From Poriferisodalis sp965116245 (GTDB lineage: Bacteria > Actinomycetota > Acidimicrobiia > Acidimicrobiales > Poriferisodalaceae): 64,000 bases of DNA. Shown here piece by piece: positions 34,600-43,321 of this stretch (positions are counted from its first letter, which is position 1; the number at the start of each line of letters is the position of its first letter). Location: assembly GCA_965116245.1 (NCBI GenBank), contig OZ220497.1, positions 2,294,001 to 2,358,000 on the forward strand, read 5' to 3'. The notes beneath the pieces were generated by a model that saw nothing but the letters and a program-made list of their open reading frames with translations, was not told where the DNA came from and searched no databases. A program made the position numbers and the translations under genes.

Positions 34600-35945
34600 G
34601 GCTTCGCGTTTTTGGGGGGTGGGGTGGGTTGAGGGTCCCTGTGTAGGGGTCGAGGCCGTGGGGGGATCGGTGTTTGGAGAACGCCGAACCCTGGAGGGCC
34701 TCGATGGTGAAGGATGCTATTTGTTCGCGGTTGTGGTTGCCGCACGTTGAGGTGGTTGGGGTGTTGGTCGACACGCCCGATGAGCTGGTGGCAGCCGTTC
34801 AATCCAGGGAACGTCGCCCGCTGTGCCCAAACTGTGGTCAGCGCTGTGGGAGGGTGCATGACAACCGTGACGTGAAAGTTCGTGATCTGGATAGTTCTGG
34901 TCGTTCGGTGACGTTGGTGTGGAAACGGCGCCGCTTGATCTGCGACGCCTGCGGTGTGCGGTTCAGTGAGCACAACGCAACATTTGAGGGTCGCCTCACA
35001 GCGCGCTTAGCGCGTCAGCTGGTCACCGACGCGCGTGACATGACCATTAGCGCGGTAGCTCGCCGTTACGGGCTGAGCTGGCACACGATCATGGCACTAG
35101 TGCGCACTTATGCGGGTGTGCTAGGGCGTAACCGCCGCCAGCAGCGCTGCCGGTTGTTGTTAGTGGATGAGACGTCCATACAGCGCCGCCACCGCTACGT
35201 AACCGTGCTGGTGAATGGTGATACTGGTGAGGTGCTGGCTATGGTCGCGCACCGCAACAAAGCCGCACTTACAGCGTTTTTCGTTGCCCAGGGGTATCGC
35301 TGGTGCCGCGGTATGCACACTGTTGTGTCTGACGGCTCAACTGCTTACACCCAAGCAATACGTGAACACATCGGTCACGCCCGTCACGTACTGGACCGGT
35401 TCCATGTCATCAGATGGTTCCAAAACGGCCTGGTTGCGGTCAGACGCGACATTCAACGCCAACCAGACGGTGTCAAGCCCAGATTCGATCCTGACGTGTT
35501 CGGTGCCAGGTTCTTGCTGCTACGAAGACCTGACAAACTCAGCGCGGCTGAACACGAACGACTCGACCGGCTGTTCAGCGCTCACCCCAGACTGAAAACA
35601 GCGTGGGACGCTCTCGGTGAGTTGCACAACCTGTACCTCGCTGACGACCACCAAGGCGCTCTAGAAGCCCTAGATCGGTTCTGTGACCTCTACAGCACCG
35701 GCGACATACCCGAGTTCGACGAAACTGTTGACACGCTCGTCAACTGGTACCCCGAAATCTTGAACTGGCACCACACCAGCCGACCCTCAAACGGCCGTAT
35801 CGAAGGCGCCAACAACCTGCTCCAAGTCCTACGCCGCACAGCCCACGGCTTCACCCAAATCATCAACTTCGAAGCACGCAGCATCCTACTCATCTAACCT
35901 CAAACCACCGAACCCAACACCCCCACCCCCAAAAAACGCGAAGGG
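34600..35945 (+). mobile_element. Intact ISL3-family insertion sequence
   Basis: A 1.35-kb element is bounded by G-rich imperfect inverted repeats: left GGCTTCGCGTTTTTGGGGGG, right (reverse complement) GGCCCTTCGCGTTTTTTGGG. It carries one complete transposase. The flanking 8-bp sequences do not match, so the target duplication has been lost, probably because the right end abuts a second, inverted copy of the same element. Solo ends and fragments of the same family occur at 19.1, 21.6, 23.9 and 36.8 kb. Confidence 0.85.
34704..35897 (+). CDS. ISL3-family transposase
   Basis: The roughly 397-residue protein has the ISL3 zinc finger (CPNCGQRCGRVHD, then CDACGVRF), an HTH (MTISAVARRYGLSWHTIMALV), and the DDE catalytic domain: LLLVDETSIQ, a second Asp in SDGSTAY or VLDRFHV, and the Glu in NGRIEGANN near the end. 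The frame is intact, so the element may still move. I prefer the ATG at 34704; a TTG ten codons upstream is possible. Decayed relatives at 19.1, 21.6 and 36.0 kb share 75-90 percent by eye. Confidence 0.92.
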   Translation: MVKDAICSRLWLPHVEVVGVLVDTPDELVAAVQSRERRPLCPNCGQRCGRVHDNRDVKVRDLDSSGRSVTLVWKRRRLICDACGVRFSEHNATFEGRLTARLARQLVTDARDMTISAVARRYGLSWHTIMALVRTYAGVLGRNRRQQRCRLLLVDETSIQRRHRYVTVLVNGDTGEVLAMVAHRNKAALTAFFVAQGYRWCRGMHTVVSDGSTAYTQAIREHIGHARHVLDRFHVIRWFQNGLVAVRRDIQRQPDGVKPRFDPDVFGARFLLLRRPDKLSAAEHERLDRLFSAHPRLKTAWDALGELHNLYLADDHQGALEALDRFCDLYSTGDIPEFDETVDTLVNWYPEILNWHHTSRPSNGRIEGANNLLQVLRRTAHGFTQIINFEARSILLI

Positions 35946-36235
35946 CCACGAACTTTCACATCGCGGCTGTCATGCACCCTCCCACAACGCATCCCGCAGT
36001 TCGGGCAAAGCGGGCGACGTTCGCTGGATTGAACCGCTACCACCAGCTCATCGGGCGTGTCGACCAACACCGCGATCACCTCAACGTGCGGCAACCAAAA
36101 CCGCAGACCAATAGCATCCTTCACCATCGAGGCCCTCCAGGGAACGGCGTGCTCCAAACACCGATCCCCCCACGGCCTCGACCCCTACACAGGGACCCTC
36201 AACCCACCCCACCCCCCAAAAACGCGAAGCCTCAA
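35946..36235 (-). pseudogene. Truncated inverted copy of the ISL3 element
   Basis: This is the left end plus the first 70 codons of a second ISL3 copy in opposite orientation (translated VKDAIGLRFWLPHVEVIAVLVDT, CPNCGMRCGRVHDSRDVKVR). It breaks off within the CDS exactly where the right end of the intact element begins, which suggests that the intact copy inserted into it. Its own terminal repeat is at about 36205-36235. Confidence 0.85.
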
Positions 36236-36237
36236 CA

Positions 36238-36772
36238 ACTCGGCTCGTTCCGCACCAAAACAGCCCTCGATCGCGCCTTTCGACTACTACGCGGTGATAC
36301 CACCAGCCGCGCTGTGGTCGCCCGTGACCGCATCAAAACACTACGAACGCTGCAACGCACTATCGACAGCCTCACAGCCGACATCCGCGACGCTGTCGAA
36401 GCCACTGGAACAACTCTGCGCGAAATTGACGGTATCGGTCACCTCACCGCAGCTGAGATCCTCACCGAAGTCGGTGACCCCACACGCTTTGGCACCAAAG
36501 CCAAATTCGCGATGGCTAACGGCACCGCCCCCATCGAGGCCAGCTCCGGACGCGTCCGGCGGCACCGACTCAACCGCGGCGGTAACCGCCAACTCAACAA
36601 AGCCATCCACACCGCCGCCATCGCCCAAATCGCCCACCACCACACCCAAGGACACCACTACTACCAACGCTGCGTTGAACGCGGCAAAACCAAACGAGAA
36701 GCCATCCGAGCCCTCAAACGACGCATCTCAGACCGCATCTGGACCCACCTACGCACCACCCACTTGACATAG
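36238..36772 (+). pseudogene. IS110-family transposase, C-terminal fragment
   Basis: The frame holds the Transposase_20 domain of IS110/IS116/IS902 elements: LREIDGIGHLTAAEILTEVGDP, FAMANGTAPIEASSGR, HRLNRGGNRQLNKAIHTAA and GKTKREAIRALKRRISD. The N-terminal DEDD catalytic domain is missing because the truncated ISL3 copy joins directly upstream. The element cannot transpose. Confidence 0.88.
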
Positions 36773-36840
36773 AAGCTCACCTAGACATCTACGCCACCGG
36801 CCAGATCATCTACGCCGCAATTTGGGTCTCTGCACTCATC

Positions 36841-36883
36841 CGCAGGGACCCTCAACGTCCCACATCCCACCAAAAACGCGAAG
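36841..36883. mobile_element. Degenerate ISL3-like end
   Basis: GGGACCCTCAACGTCCCACA followed by CCCACCAAAAACGCGAAG resembles the left terminal region of the ISL3 element (34600-34650, reverse). No transposase is attached. It marks the right edge of the mobile cluster, just past the stop of the CAP-domain gene. Confidence 0.5.
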
Positions 36884-36889
36884 ACTCAG

Positions 36890-38200
36890 CTAGTCTGCCG
36901 CTCCAAAGTTCTGTGTGTAATAGGTCCCTACTATACCAACTCCTATATGTGTGAAGTTCGGATCGACCATATTTCTATAGTGACCCGGACTGTTTTTCCA
37001 ACCGTTGAAGGCAGATTGCACGCTTACGTAACCCCAAGCTATGTTCTCACCTCCACCCCAAAAGCCGGGTGGATATTGTTCGAAAAAGCGCGGATTGTGG
37101 TGAAACTGGCCAGTCTCTGCCATATGTTGAGACCATGCACGGGCCACCGCTGCTAGTCCGTCGTGATTGGCGAGTGGTTCCAAGCCCAGACTATTGCGCA
37201 AATCGTTGACGAGGGACAGCATCTCAACTTCTTCTGCTATAGAGCCAGCTTTCAAGTCTGGATCAGCGATAGCCGCCGTAGTTGTCGTCGTGCTAGTTGT
37301 CGTGGTGGTAGCGATCGTCGTAGTCGTTGTTGTGGTGGTAGTAATCGGCGTGATTCCGAGCCGCTTGGCCTCTTGGCCCACCTGTTGCGCTGTACCCCAG
37401 CGGTCAGAACCGGCGATGCGCAGCAAGGTGCGGTGCGCGATTTTGGTGGCCGGTACTGCATCATCGCCACCAACCACATAGCCACGTGCGTTAGCGGCAT
37501 CAAGGCGAGCTTCTTGTATCTGTGAAATCTCCGCGTTGCGCGCTCCGGCGAGAATCACACAAACAGTGCCTATAACACCTGCCAAAGTAACCGCACTATA
37601 GATGTCAGACTGGGCCGCGGTGTCTGAAGCAACCACGACGGGCACTTGACCGGCACAGTCAGAACTGAACCAGCCTTCACCGCCTCTGATGTGTGCGCCA
37701 GCTGATCTCACCGAACCCGACTTGGACGGCGGATTTGGAACGTCCATAGGGTCAGTGCCGACCGCCACAGCGCCAATCGGTTGTGCGGTAATCCAGCGAT
37801 CGGCGCCTGCGATACGTATCATTGCGCGGCCAGTGGTCTTTGCGGCCGGTACCGCCGCATTGCCACCAACTACATAGCCTCCCTCGTTTGCGGCTTCAAG
37901 GCGCTGCTGTTGCGACTGGGATATGTCCTCGTCACGGGCCCCAGCTAGGATAATGCAACGAGTACCCACGGCTGCAGCGAGCGTAACCGCACTGTAAAAG
38001 TCTGACTGAGCCGCTGCATCTGATCCAACCACGATGGGTAACTGGCCTTCACAATCGGAATCAGTCCACGCCTCAGCGCCCGCAAGGTATGCGCCGCTGG
38101 ATCGCGCACCCACGGAGGCAGGAGCAGGTATTAGCAACACCGCAATAAGGGCAGCCGCTGCTGCCACTGCAACACATCTCGCCACGAAGCCACTCTTCAC
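36890..38200 (-). CDS. Secreted protein with two cell-wall-binding-like repeats and a CAP domain
   Basis: The 436-residue protein starts with a signal peptide (VARCVAVAAAAALIAVLLIPAPASVGA). Two repeats of about 130 residues follow, each with SDCxGQ(L/V)P(I/V)VV, AAQSD(F/I)YSAVTLA, (I/V)ILAGAR and RIAG(A/S)DRW, similar to cell wall binding repeat 2 of clostridial and actinobacterial surface proteins. A threonine-rich linker (about 35 residues) leads to a C-terminal CAP/SCP domain (LVNDLRNSLGLEPLANHDGLAAVARAWSQHMAETGQFHHNP, HYRNMVDPNFTHIGVG). The GTG start at 38200 has GGGAGG at the right spacing. It is probably exported and wall-attached; CAP enzymatic function is unknown. Confidence 0.88.
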   Translation of the reverse strand: MKSGFVARCVAVAAAAALIAVLLIPAPASVGARSSGAYLAGAEAWTDSDCEGQLPIVVGSDAAAQSDFYSAVTLAAAVGTRCIILAGARDEDISQSQQQRLEAANEGGYVVGGNAAVPAAKTTGRAMIRIAGADRWITAQPIGAVAVGTDPMDVPNPPSKSGSVRSAGAHIRGGEGWFSSDCAGQVPVVVASDTAAQSDIYSAVTLAGVIGTVCVILAGARNAEISQIQEARLDAANARGYVVGGDDAVPATKIAHRTLLRIAGSDRWGTAQQVGQEAKRLGITPITTTTTTTTTIATTTTTSTTTTTAAIADPDLKAGSIAEEVEMLSLVNDLRNSLGLEPLANHDGLAAVARAWSQHMAETGQFHHNPRFFEQYPPGFWGGGENIAWGYVSVQSAFNGWKNSPGHYRNMVDPNFTHIGVGIVGTYYTQNFGAAD

Positions 38201-38402
38201 ACTTACCTCCCTGATCCAATACAATCGTCATCGCTAATGGACGCAGAAAGACCAAGGAAAGCGCGGTAACCTAGTTGCTCTCAAGGCGTCGGTTGTTGAT
38301 CTCCCTCATCGTACCTTCCACCGGATTCGTCTTATGGAGACAACAAGACCCCTGTAGCAATTGGCATCTATCGCGAGACCGCTGCAGTGCTGGGTTGATG
38401 GT

Positions 38403-40457
38403 TCAGATGTCTAGGGCGTGGCCGTAGCTGGCGCTGTGCGCGATTATGAAGTTCTTTCTTGGCTCTACGGCAGCGCCCATCATCACCTCGAAGGCTTCTT
38501 GCGCTGCTTTGGCGTCGCCAACGCTGATCTTGCGCAGCAGCCGTGTCTGCGGATTAAGTGTGGTCTCGTAGAGTTCGTCGTCATCCATCTCGCCGAGGCC
38601 TTTGAAGCGCGTGAGTCGGTAGCGCCGCCCAGCCGCATCTAACTCGCTAGTCAGCGCGGCTCGCTGCGTCTCGGAATAGACGAAGCGCTTTTCTTGGCCA
38701 ATGGTGAAGGCGTGGGTCGGTGGCTGGGCGGCGTAGACGCGCCCGGCATCTAGCAATGGTCGCATGTAGTGATACACAAGTGTCAGTACCAGGCAGCGAA
38801 TGTGGCTGCCGTCCACATCCGCGTCGGCCAACAGCACCAGACGGCTGTAACGCGCCTGATCCAGGTTGAACTCAGGCCCCGAACCTCCCCCCATGGCGGT
38901 GAACATCGCAGCCGCCTCGGCGTTGTCCAGCACGGCCTTGACGCTGCCTTTACCCGCGTTCACCACCTTGCCGCGCAACGGCAGCACCGCCTGCCAAGAA
39001 CTGTCGCGTGAGCGCTTGGCGGGCCCGGCCGCAGAATCGCCCTCCACAATCAACAGCTCACCACCAGGGTGCAAACGGCAATCAGCCAGCTTGGCAGGCA
39101 TGCCACTGGAACCCAGCGATGCCGCCTTGCGTCGCTCATCCAGAGAGCGGCGTGTGGTAACCCGGTTCACTACCGCATCGGAAATCTTGTCAAGCACGGC
39201 CTTTACATGAACGCGCTTACTGGTGGCCGAAGTTCCCGAAAACCAGTCGCGCAAACCGTCGCGCACCACGTTGTTGACTATCCGCTGCACTTGGGGAGTA
39301 CCCAGCTCACGCTTTGTTTGACCCCGAAACTGTGGTTCGGCAAACGTCACCCGAACCACCGCCACAAGACCCTCCTGCGCATCTTCTCGCTGGGCGCGAG
39401 CGTCGGTGCGCAAGCGGCGCAGCTTGCGCAGATCCGCATCGGCCAATGCACCGTTCACAGCGGTAGTGAGTGCTCGCTCAAACCCCGCAACATGGGTGCC
39501 GCCCTCGGGTGTTGGAATGGTGTTGACGAAGCTCACAATGCGAGGCTCAAACGACGTGTTCCAACGCATCGCTACTTCTACCTCGCAGTGCCGGACAACC
39601 TCAGATAACTGGCCATCAACAGGCACCTGTTCGGTGAACTCGTCACTGCCGTGTAGCTGAATGAGACCCCCCACTGGCTCAGCTTCGCCTTGTTGCTGTT
39701 CGACAAAGTCAGCCAAACCGCCCGACGACATCAACTCCTCAGACACAATGGGCTCGCGGCGGCGATCGGTCAGCGCGATCTTCACTTTGGGAACCAGGAA
39801 ACACGTTTGTTCGATACGTTCGCGCACCTGCGCGTAGCTGATCTCGGCGTCCGCATCGAAAACTGCTCCATCGGGCCAGAACCGAACCCGGGTGCCCGTG
39901 CGCTTTCTCGGAACCTTGCCCACAATCTCAAGCGAATGCCCGCGGCGGAACCTCCTGGCCGCATCGGTGATGCCGGGCTCTCGGTCTTGGAACTCGAGGC
40001 GATGAGTGCGACCATCGCGGTCAACCTCAACTACGAGCCGCGACGACAACGCGTTAACCACCGAAGCGCCAACACCGTGCAAGCCACCAGAAGCGCCATA
40101 AGCGCCACCGCCGAACTTGCCACCAGCGTGCAACTCGGTGAACACCACTTCTAACGCAGTGATCTCGCCGTCCTTGATGTCAACCGGAATACCGCGTCCC
40201 TGGTCGGCGACCTCATAAGAACCGTCATCGTGCAGTGTGATCTTGATCAGATTGCCGTGCCCGGCGGCTGCTTCGTCCACCGCATTGTCGATGATCTCCC
40301 ACAGCAGATGAGTCAGGCCCCCCGAGCCGGTTCCGCCGATATACATGCCGGGCCGCTTACGAACCGCGTCCAGCCCTTCAAGTACCTCAATGGAATCGGC
40401 GTCGTATCGCTCACCATTGGCTCGTTGTGCGGCCGCCGCAGCCTCAGCGATACTCAT
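38403..40457 (-). CDS. Type II topoisomerase B subunit (ParE/GyrB)
   Basis: The 684-residue protein has the GHKL ATPase domain (EIIDNAVDEA, DQGRGIPVD, GGLHGVGASVVNALS), the transducer domain, and the TOPRIM domain (LIVEGDSAAGPAKRSRD, LPLRGKVVNAGK, DADVDGSHI), ending with RFKGLGEM. EGDSAAG deviates from the near-universal EGDSAGG. It starts 10 bases after the A subunit, so the pair is one operon. Whether it is topoisomerase IV or a second gyrase is open; location away from any dnaA/recF cluster favours the former. Confidence 0.92.
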   Translation of the reverse strand: MSIAEAAAAAQRANGERYDADSIEVLEGLDAVRKRPGMYIGGTGSGGLTHLLWEIIDNAVDEAAAGHGNLIKITLHDDGSYEVADQGRGIPVDIKDGEITALEVVFTELHAGGKFGGGAYGASGGLHGVGASVVNALSSRLVVEVDRDGRTHRLEFQDREPGITDAARRFRRGHSLEIVGKVPRKRTGTRVRFWPDGAVFDADAEISYAQVRERIEQTCFLVPKVKIALTDRRREPIVSEELMSSGGLADFVEQQQGEAEPVGGLIQLHGSDEFTEQVPVDGQLSEVVRHCEVEVAMRWNTSFEPRIVSFVNTIPTPEGGTHVAGFERALTTAVNGALADADLRKLRRLRTDARAQREDAQEGLVAVVRVTFAEPQFRGQTKRELGTPQVQRIVNNVVRDGLRDWFSGTSATSKRVHVKAVLDKISDAVVNRVTTRRSLDERRKAASLGSSGMPAKLADCRLHPGGELLIVEGDSAAGPAKRSRDSSWQAVLPLRGKVVNAGKGSVKAVLDNAEAAAMFTAMGGGSGPEFNLDQARYSRLVLLADADVDGSHIRCLVLTLVYHYMRPLLDAGRVYAAQPPTHAFTIGQEKRFVYSETQRAALTSELDAAGRRYRLTRFKGLGEMDDDELYETTLNPQTRLLRKISVGDAKAAQEAFEVMMGAAVEPRKNFIIAHSASYGHALDI

Positions 40458-40467
40458 GCAAACCTGC

Positions 40468-42978
40468 TCATGCGAATCGGTCCTGACCGAGGGCGACGAT
40501 TGCTGGCCCTGCCTGCTGGGAGCGCAAGTTCCGCTTAGTGGGCTCTAGTTCGGGCCGTATTGGCGTGGGGTCAAGCCGCTTAGCGTCATCCTCGCAAGCC
40601 ACAATGGCAGCTATTTGGCGGTCCACACCGATCCACGCGTACCTAACACAAGTTTCTAGGCCAGCGAATCGAACAGTCGGCGAGCCAGCGGTACCTCGAC
40701 GCTGGGCAGATATTTCTGAAATGGGGGTCACCTTGAGGCGGCCTTCGTCAGTGACAGCAACAGCGAGCGAACCGAACTCGGTCTGTGCCGCCGCCAATAC
40801 TGCAGCCCCAGCAGCCAGCTTCATAGCTCTCACTCCCCCGGCATCCCTACCTCTGGGGGGAAACTCATCGCATGCGGTGCGCAACACATGGCCGGTAGTG
40901 GACATCACGGCCAGTTCACTCCCGTCAGGTGCCTCAATGGCTGCAACCAGCCGGTCGCCATCTGGCAGCCTCATAGCCGAAGTTCCGTCGCGCCTCGCCA
41001 ACAGCTCCGTGGTGTCCATGCGCTTCGCTACCCCGCTTCGACTTACCAACGCGAGGTGCCCACTGATGGATTCAGAACTACTGGACTCGGCTGAAAGCAG
41101 TGTCAGGATTCGCTCTCCGCGAGACAGATCAAATACCTCACTTTGGAGAGTGCCGCGGCTGCCGCGAAGCATTTCGGGAACATCGCTGACCTGTGCGGTG
41201 AACAGTCGCGCCCGGTCAGTCAGTGCAGTCACCCGCTCTAGATCGGGCACGGTTACCGCTGCGGTGAGTACGTCGTGGCGACCGGGCTTGGCTACTAGCG
41301 GGTCCTCGGCGTGGCGACGCCCGACGAGGCCCGACGTTGACAGCGTCACAGTGCTGACGCGATTGGCTCGGTTAGCTGCGGTGAAGTCGTCACCCGCGGT
41401 TGCACTATTGGCGAACAAGACACCGCTAGCTGGGCCTGCGCTGGTCGACTTAGCCGCATCGTGCGCTAGTCGTTGAGCTTCCTCTTCCACTTCGGTGCGG
41501 TCTGCCAGCCTGCTGCGGCGGGCCGAACCTAGCTGGGCGACCAGCTCGTCAAGCTCATCGGCCAAGATTCTGCGACGCCGATCATCGGATTCCAGCGTGG
41601 CCCGATGAGCATCGATGGCGGCAAGCAACTCCGTCAACTCCGCACGTAGCTTCTGGGTTTCTAGGGCCGTCAAACGCCGTAGCTGCATATCCAGTATGTG
41701 GTTGGCCTGTATCTCGGTCAGGCTCAACTGCCCTATCAACCCGGCACGGGCCGCGCCCACATCGGCAGCGCCGCGGATAATGGCGATTACTGTGTCAATC
41801 GCATCCAGAGCTATGAGCAATCCCTCCACGATGTGCGCACGCTCGAGCGCCCGGTCCAGCCGGTACTGAGTCCGTCTCACGATGACACTGAGTCGATGGG
41901 CTATGTACTGCTCGCACAACTCCCGAATACCCAATGTCTGGGGCACCCCGTCTACCAAGACCACGTGGTTGAGACCGAACGATTCCTCCAGCGGCGTCCT
42001 TCGCCACAGTTCGGCTAGCACCAGATGTGGGTTGACATGGGGCTTGCATTCGATCAGCAGGCGCATCCCGCTGGTGCGGTCCGACAAATCGGTGACATCG
42101 CTGACTTGATCCAGTTGGCCCGACTTCATCATGTCGCGAACCTTGGCGAGCACACGCTCGGGGCCCACCATGTAGGGCAGCTCAGTTACCACTATGGCTT
42201 GTCGGGTGGCAGTTATGCGCTCGAAATGGACTGAAGCTCGGATGCGCACCGAACCGCGCCCGTGCTCGTAGGCCTCGGCGAGTTGCTCGTCGCACACGAT
42301 GACGCCACCGGTGGGAAAGTCCGGCCCCGGCATCATTTCCATTAGCGCAGTGATGTCCGGTTTGCGCTTAGGTCGGCGCAACACCAGCTTGATGGCCGCT
42401 ACCACCTCGCCCAGATTGTGGGGAGCCATGTTGGTTGCCATACCCACCGCGATTCCGCTCGCACCGTTGACAAGCAAGTTCGGTAGCAGCGCGGGCAAGC
42501 ATGAGGGTTCAAGCCTTTCACCATCGAAGTTCGGCACCAAATCGACTGTGTTCTCGTCGATGTCAGCCACCATCGTCATCGCGGCGGCTGTGAGTCGGGC
42601 CTCTGTGTAGCGGTACGCAGCCGGCGGATCATCGAGGCTGCCGAAGTTCCCTTTCGGTTCTACCAATGGCACCGACATGGCGAATTGCTGACCCATGCGG
42701 ACCATGGCCTCATATATGGCGCTGTCGCCGTGGGGGTGATATTTGCCCATCACTTCGCCGACAACGCCCGCTGATTTGCGGAACGGCGTTCCGGGTCGCA
42801 GGCCTAGGTCGTTCATGACATACAGGATCCGGCGTTGAGCTGGTTTGAGTCCGTCGCGAACATCGGGAATCGCCCGTGCTGTGGTAACCGACAGCGCGTA
42901 GGGCATGAACGAGTTCCGCATTTCATCTGCGACATCGGTGTCGTGTATCTCACGAGCAATCTCGGTCGGTGCGGCCAT
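40468..42978 (-). CDS. Type II topoisomerase A subunit (ParC/GyrA)
   Basis: The 836-residue protein cuts and rejoins DNA. It has the N-terminal PALSVTTARAIPDVRDGLKPAQRRILY block, the quinolone-region HPHGDSAIYEAMVRM, the catalytic tyrosine in RYTEAR (about residue 124), a coiled-coil with LTALETQKLRAEL, and a C-terminal beta-pinwheel. A weak QRRGTAG sequence sits where gyrase has its QRRGGKG box, so wrapping activity is uncertain. AAAGGG precedes the ATG. First gene of the pair. Confidence 0.92.
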   Translation of the reverse strand: MAAPTEIAREIHDTDVADEMRNSFMPYALSVTTARAIPDVRDGLKPAQRRILYVMNDLGLRPGTPFRKSAGVVGEVMGKYHPHGDSAIYEAMVRMGQQFAMSVPLVEPKGNFGSLDDPPAAYRYTEARLTAAAMTMVADIDENTVDLVPNFDGERLEPSCLPALLPNLLVNGASGIAVGMATNMAPHNLGEVVAAIKLVLRRPKRKPDITALMEMMPGPDFPTGGVIVCDEQLAEAYEHGRGSVRIRASVHFERITATRQAIVVTELPYMVGPERVLAKVRDMMKSGQLDQVSDVTDLSDRTSGMRLLIECKPHVNPHLVLAELWRRTPLEESFGLNHVVLVDGVPQTLGIRELCEQYIAHRLSVIVRRTQYRLDRALERAHIVEGLLIALDAIDTVIAIIRGAADVGAARAGLIGQLSLTEIQANHILDMQLRRLTALETQKLRAELTELLAAIDAHRATLESDDRRRRILADELDELVAQLGSARRSRLADRTEVEEEAQRLAHDAAKSTSAGPASGVLFANSATAGDDFTAANRANRVSTVTLSTSGLVGRRHAEDPLVAKPGRHDVLTAAVTVPDLERVTALTDRARLFTAQVSDVPEMLRGSRGTLQSEVFDLSRGERILTLLSAESSSSESISGHLALVSRSGVAKRMDTTELLARRDGTSAMRLPDGDRLVAAIEAPDGSELAVMSTTGHVLRTACDEFPPRGRDAGGVRAMKLAAGAAVLAAAQTEFGSLAVAVTDEGRLKVTPISEISAQRRGTAGSPTVRFAGLETCVRYAWIGVDRQIAAIVACEDDAKRLDPTPIRPELEPTKRNLRSQQAGPAIVALGQDRFA

Positions 42979-43321
42979 CGTGTGGAACCCTTTCGGCGAC
43001 TAATCGGCAACTATTTGGCCACTCGCAGCACAGCAGATGGGCGAGCGTGCATGCCACCACGCCATCCATGTTCCGCCCTGCCAAGCGGCGCAACATCAGC
43101 CAGTCTGGGAGAGTACGACCCCAATAGCGGCGTGTCCGGTCAATTTGGGGCTCGGGTCAGCTTTTGGTTCTGCTCAGTTTCGGGTAGCGGCAGTCTCGAC
43201 TGTCCCCTCAATTGTCCCAGGTTCCCGGGCGTCTTGTCGTTGCCGGAACGCTACGGGCTACCATTTGGCGAGTGTTGAGCTACGGCGAAGCGTTAGTGAA
43301 GGCAGTGTCGGTGGCGGCACT
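42979..43321. other. Divergent spacer upstream of the topoisomerase operon
   Basis: About 340 bases separate two diverging genes. The plus-strand frame is open from 43037 but the sequence is not protein-like before 43322, so I treat it as promoter region. No strong -10/-35 pair stands out by eye. Confidence 0.45.
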
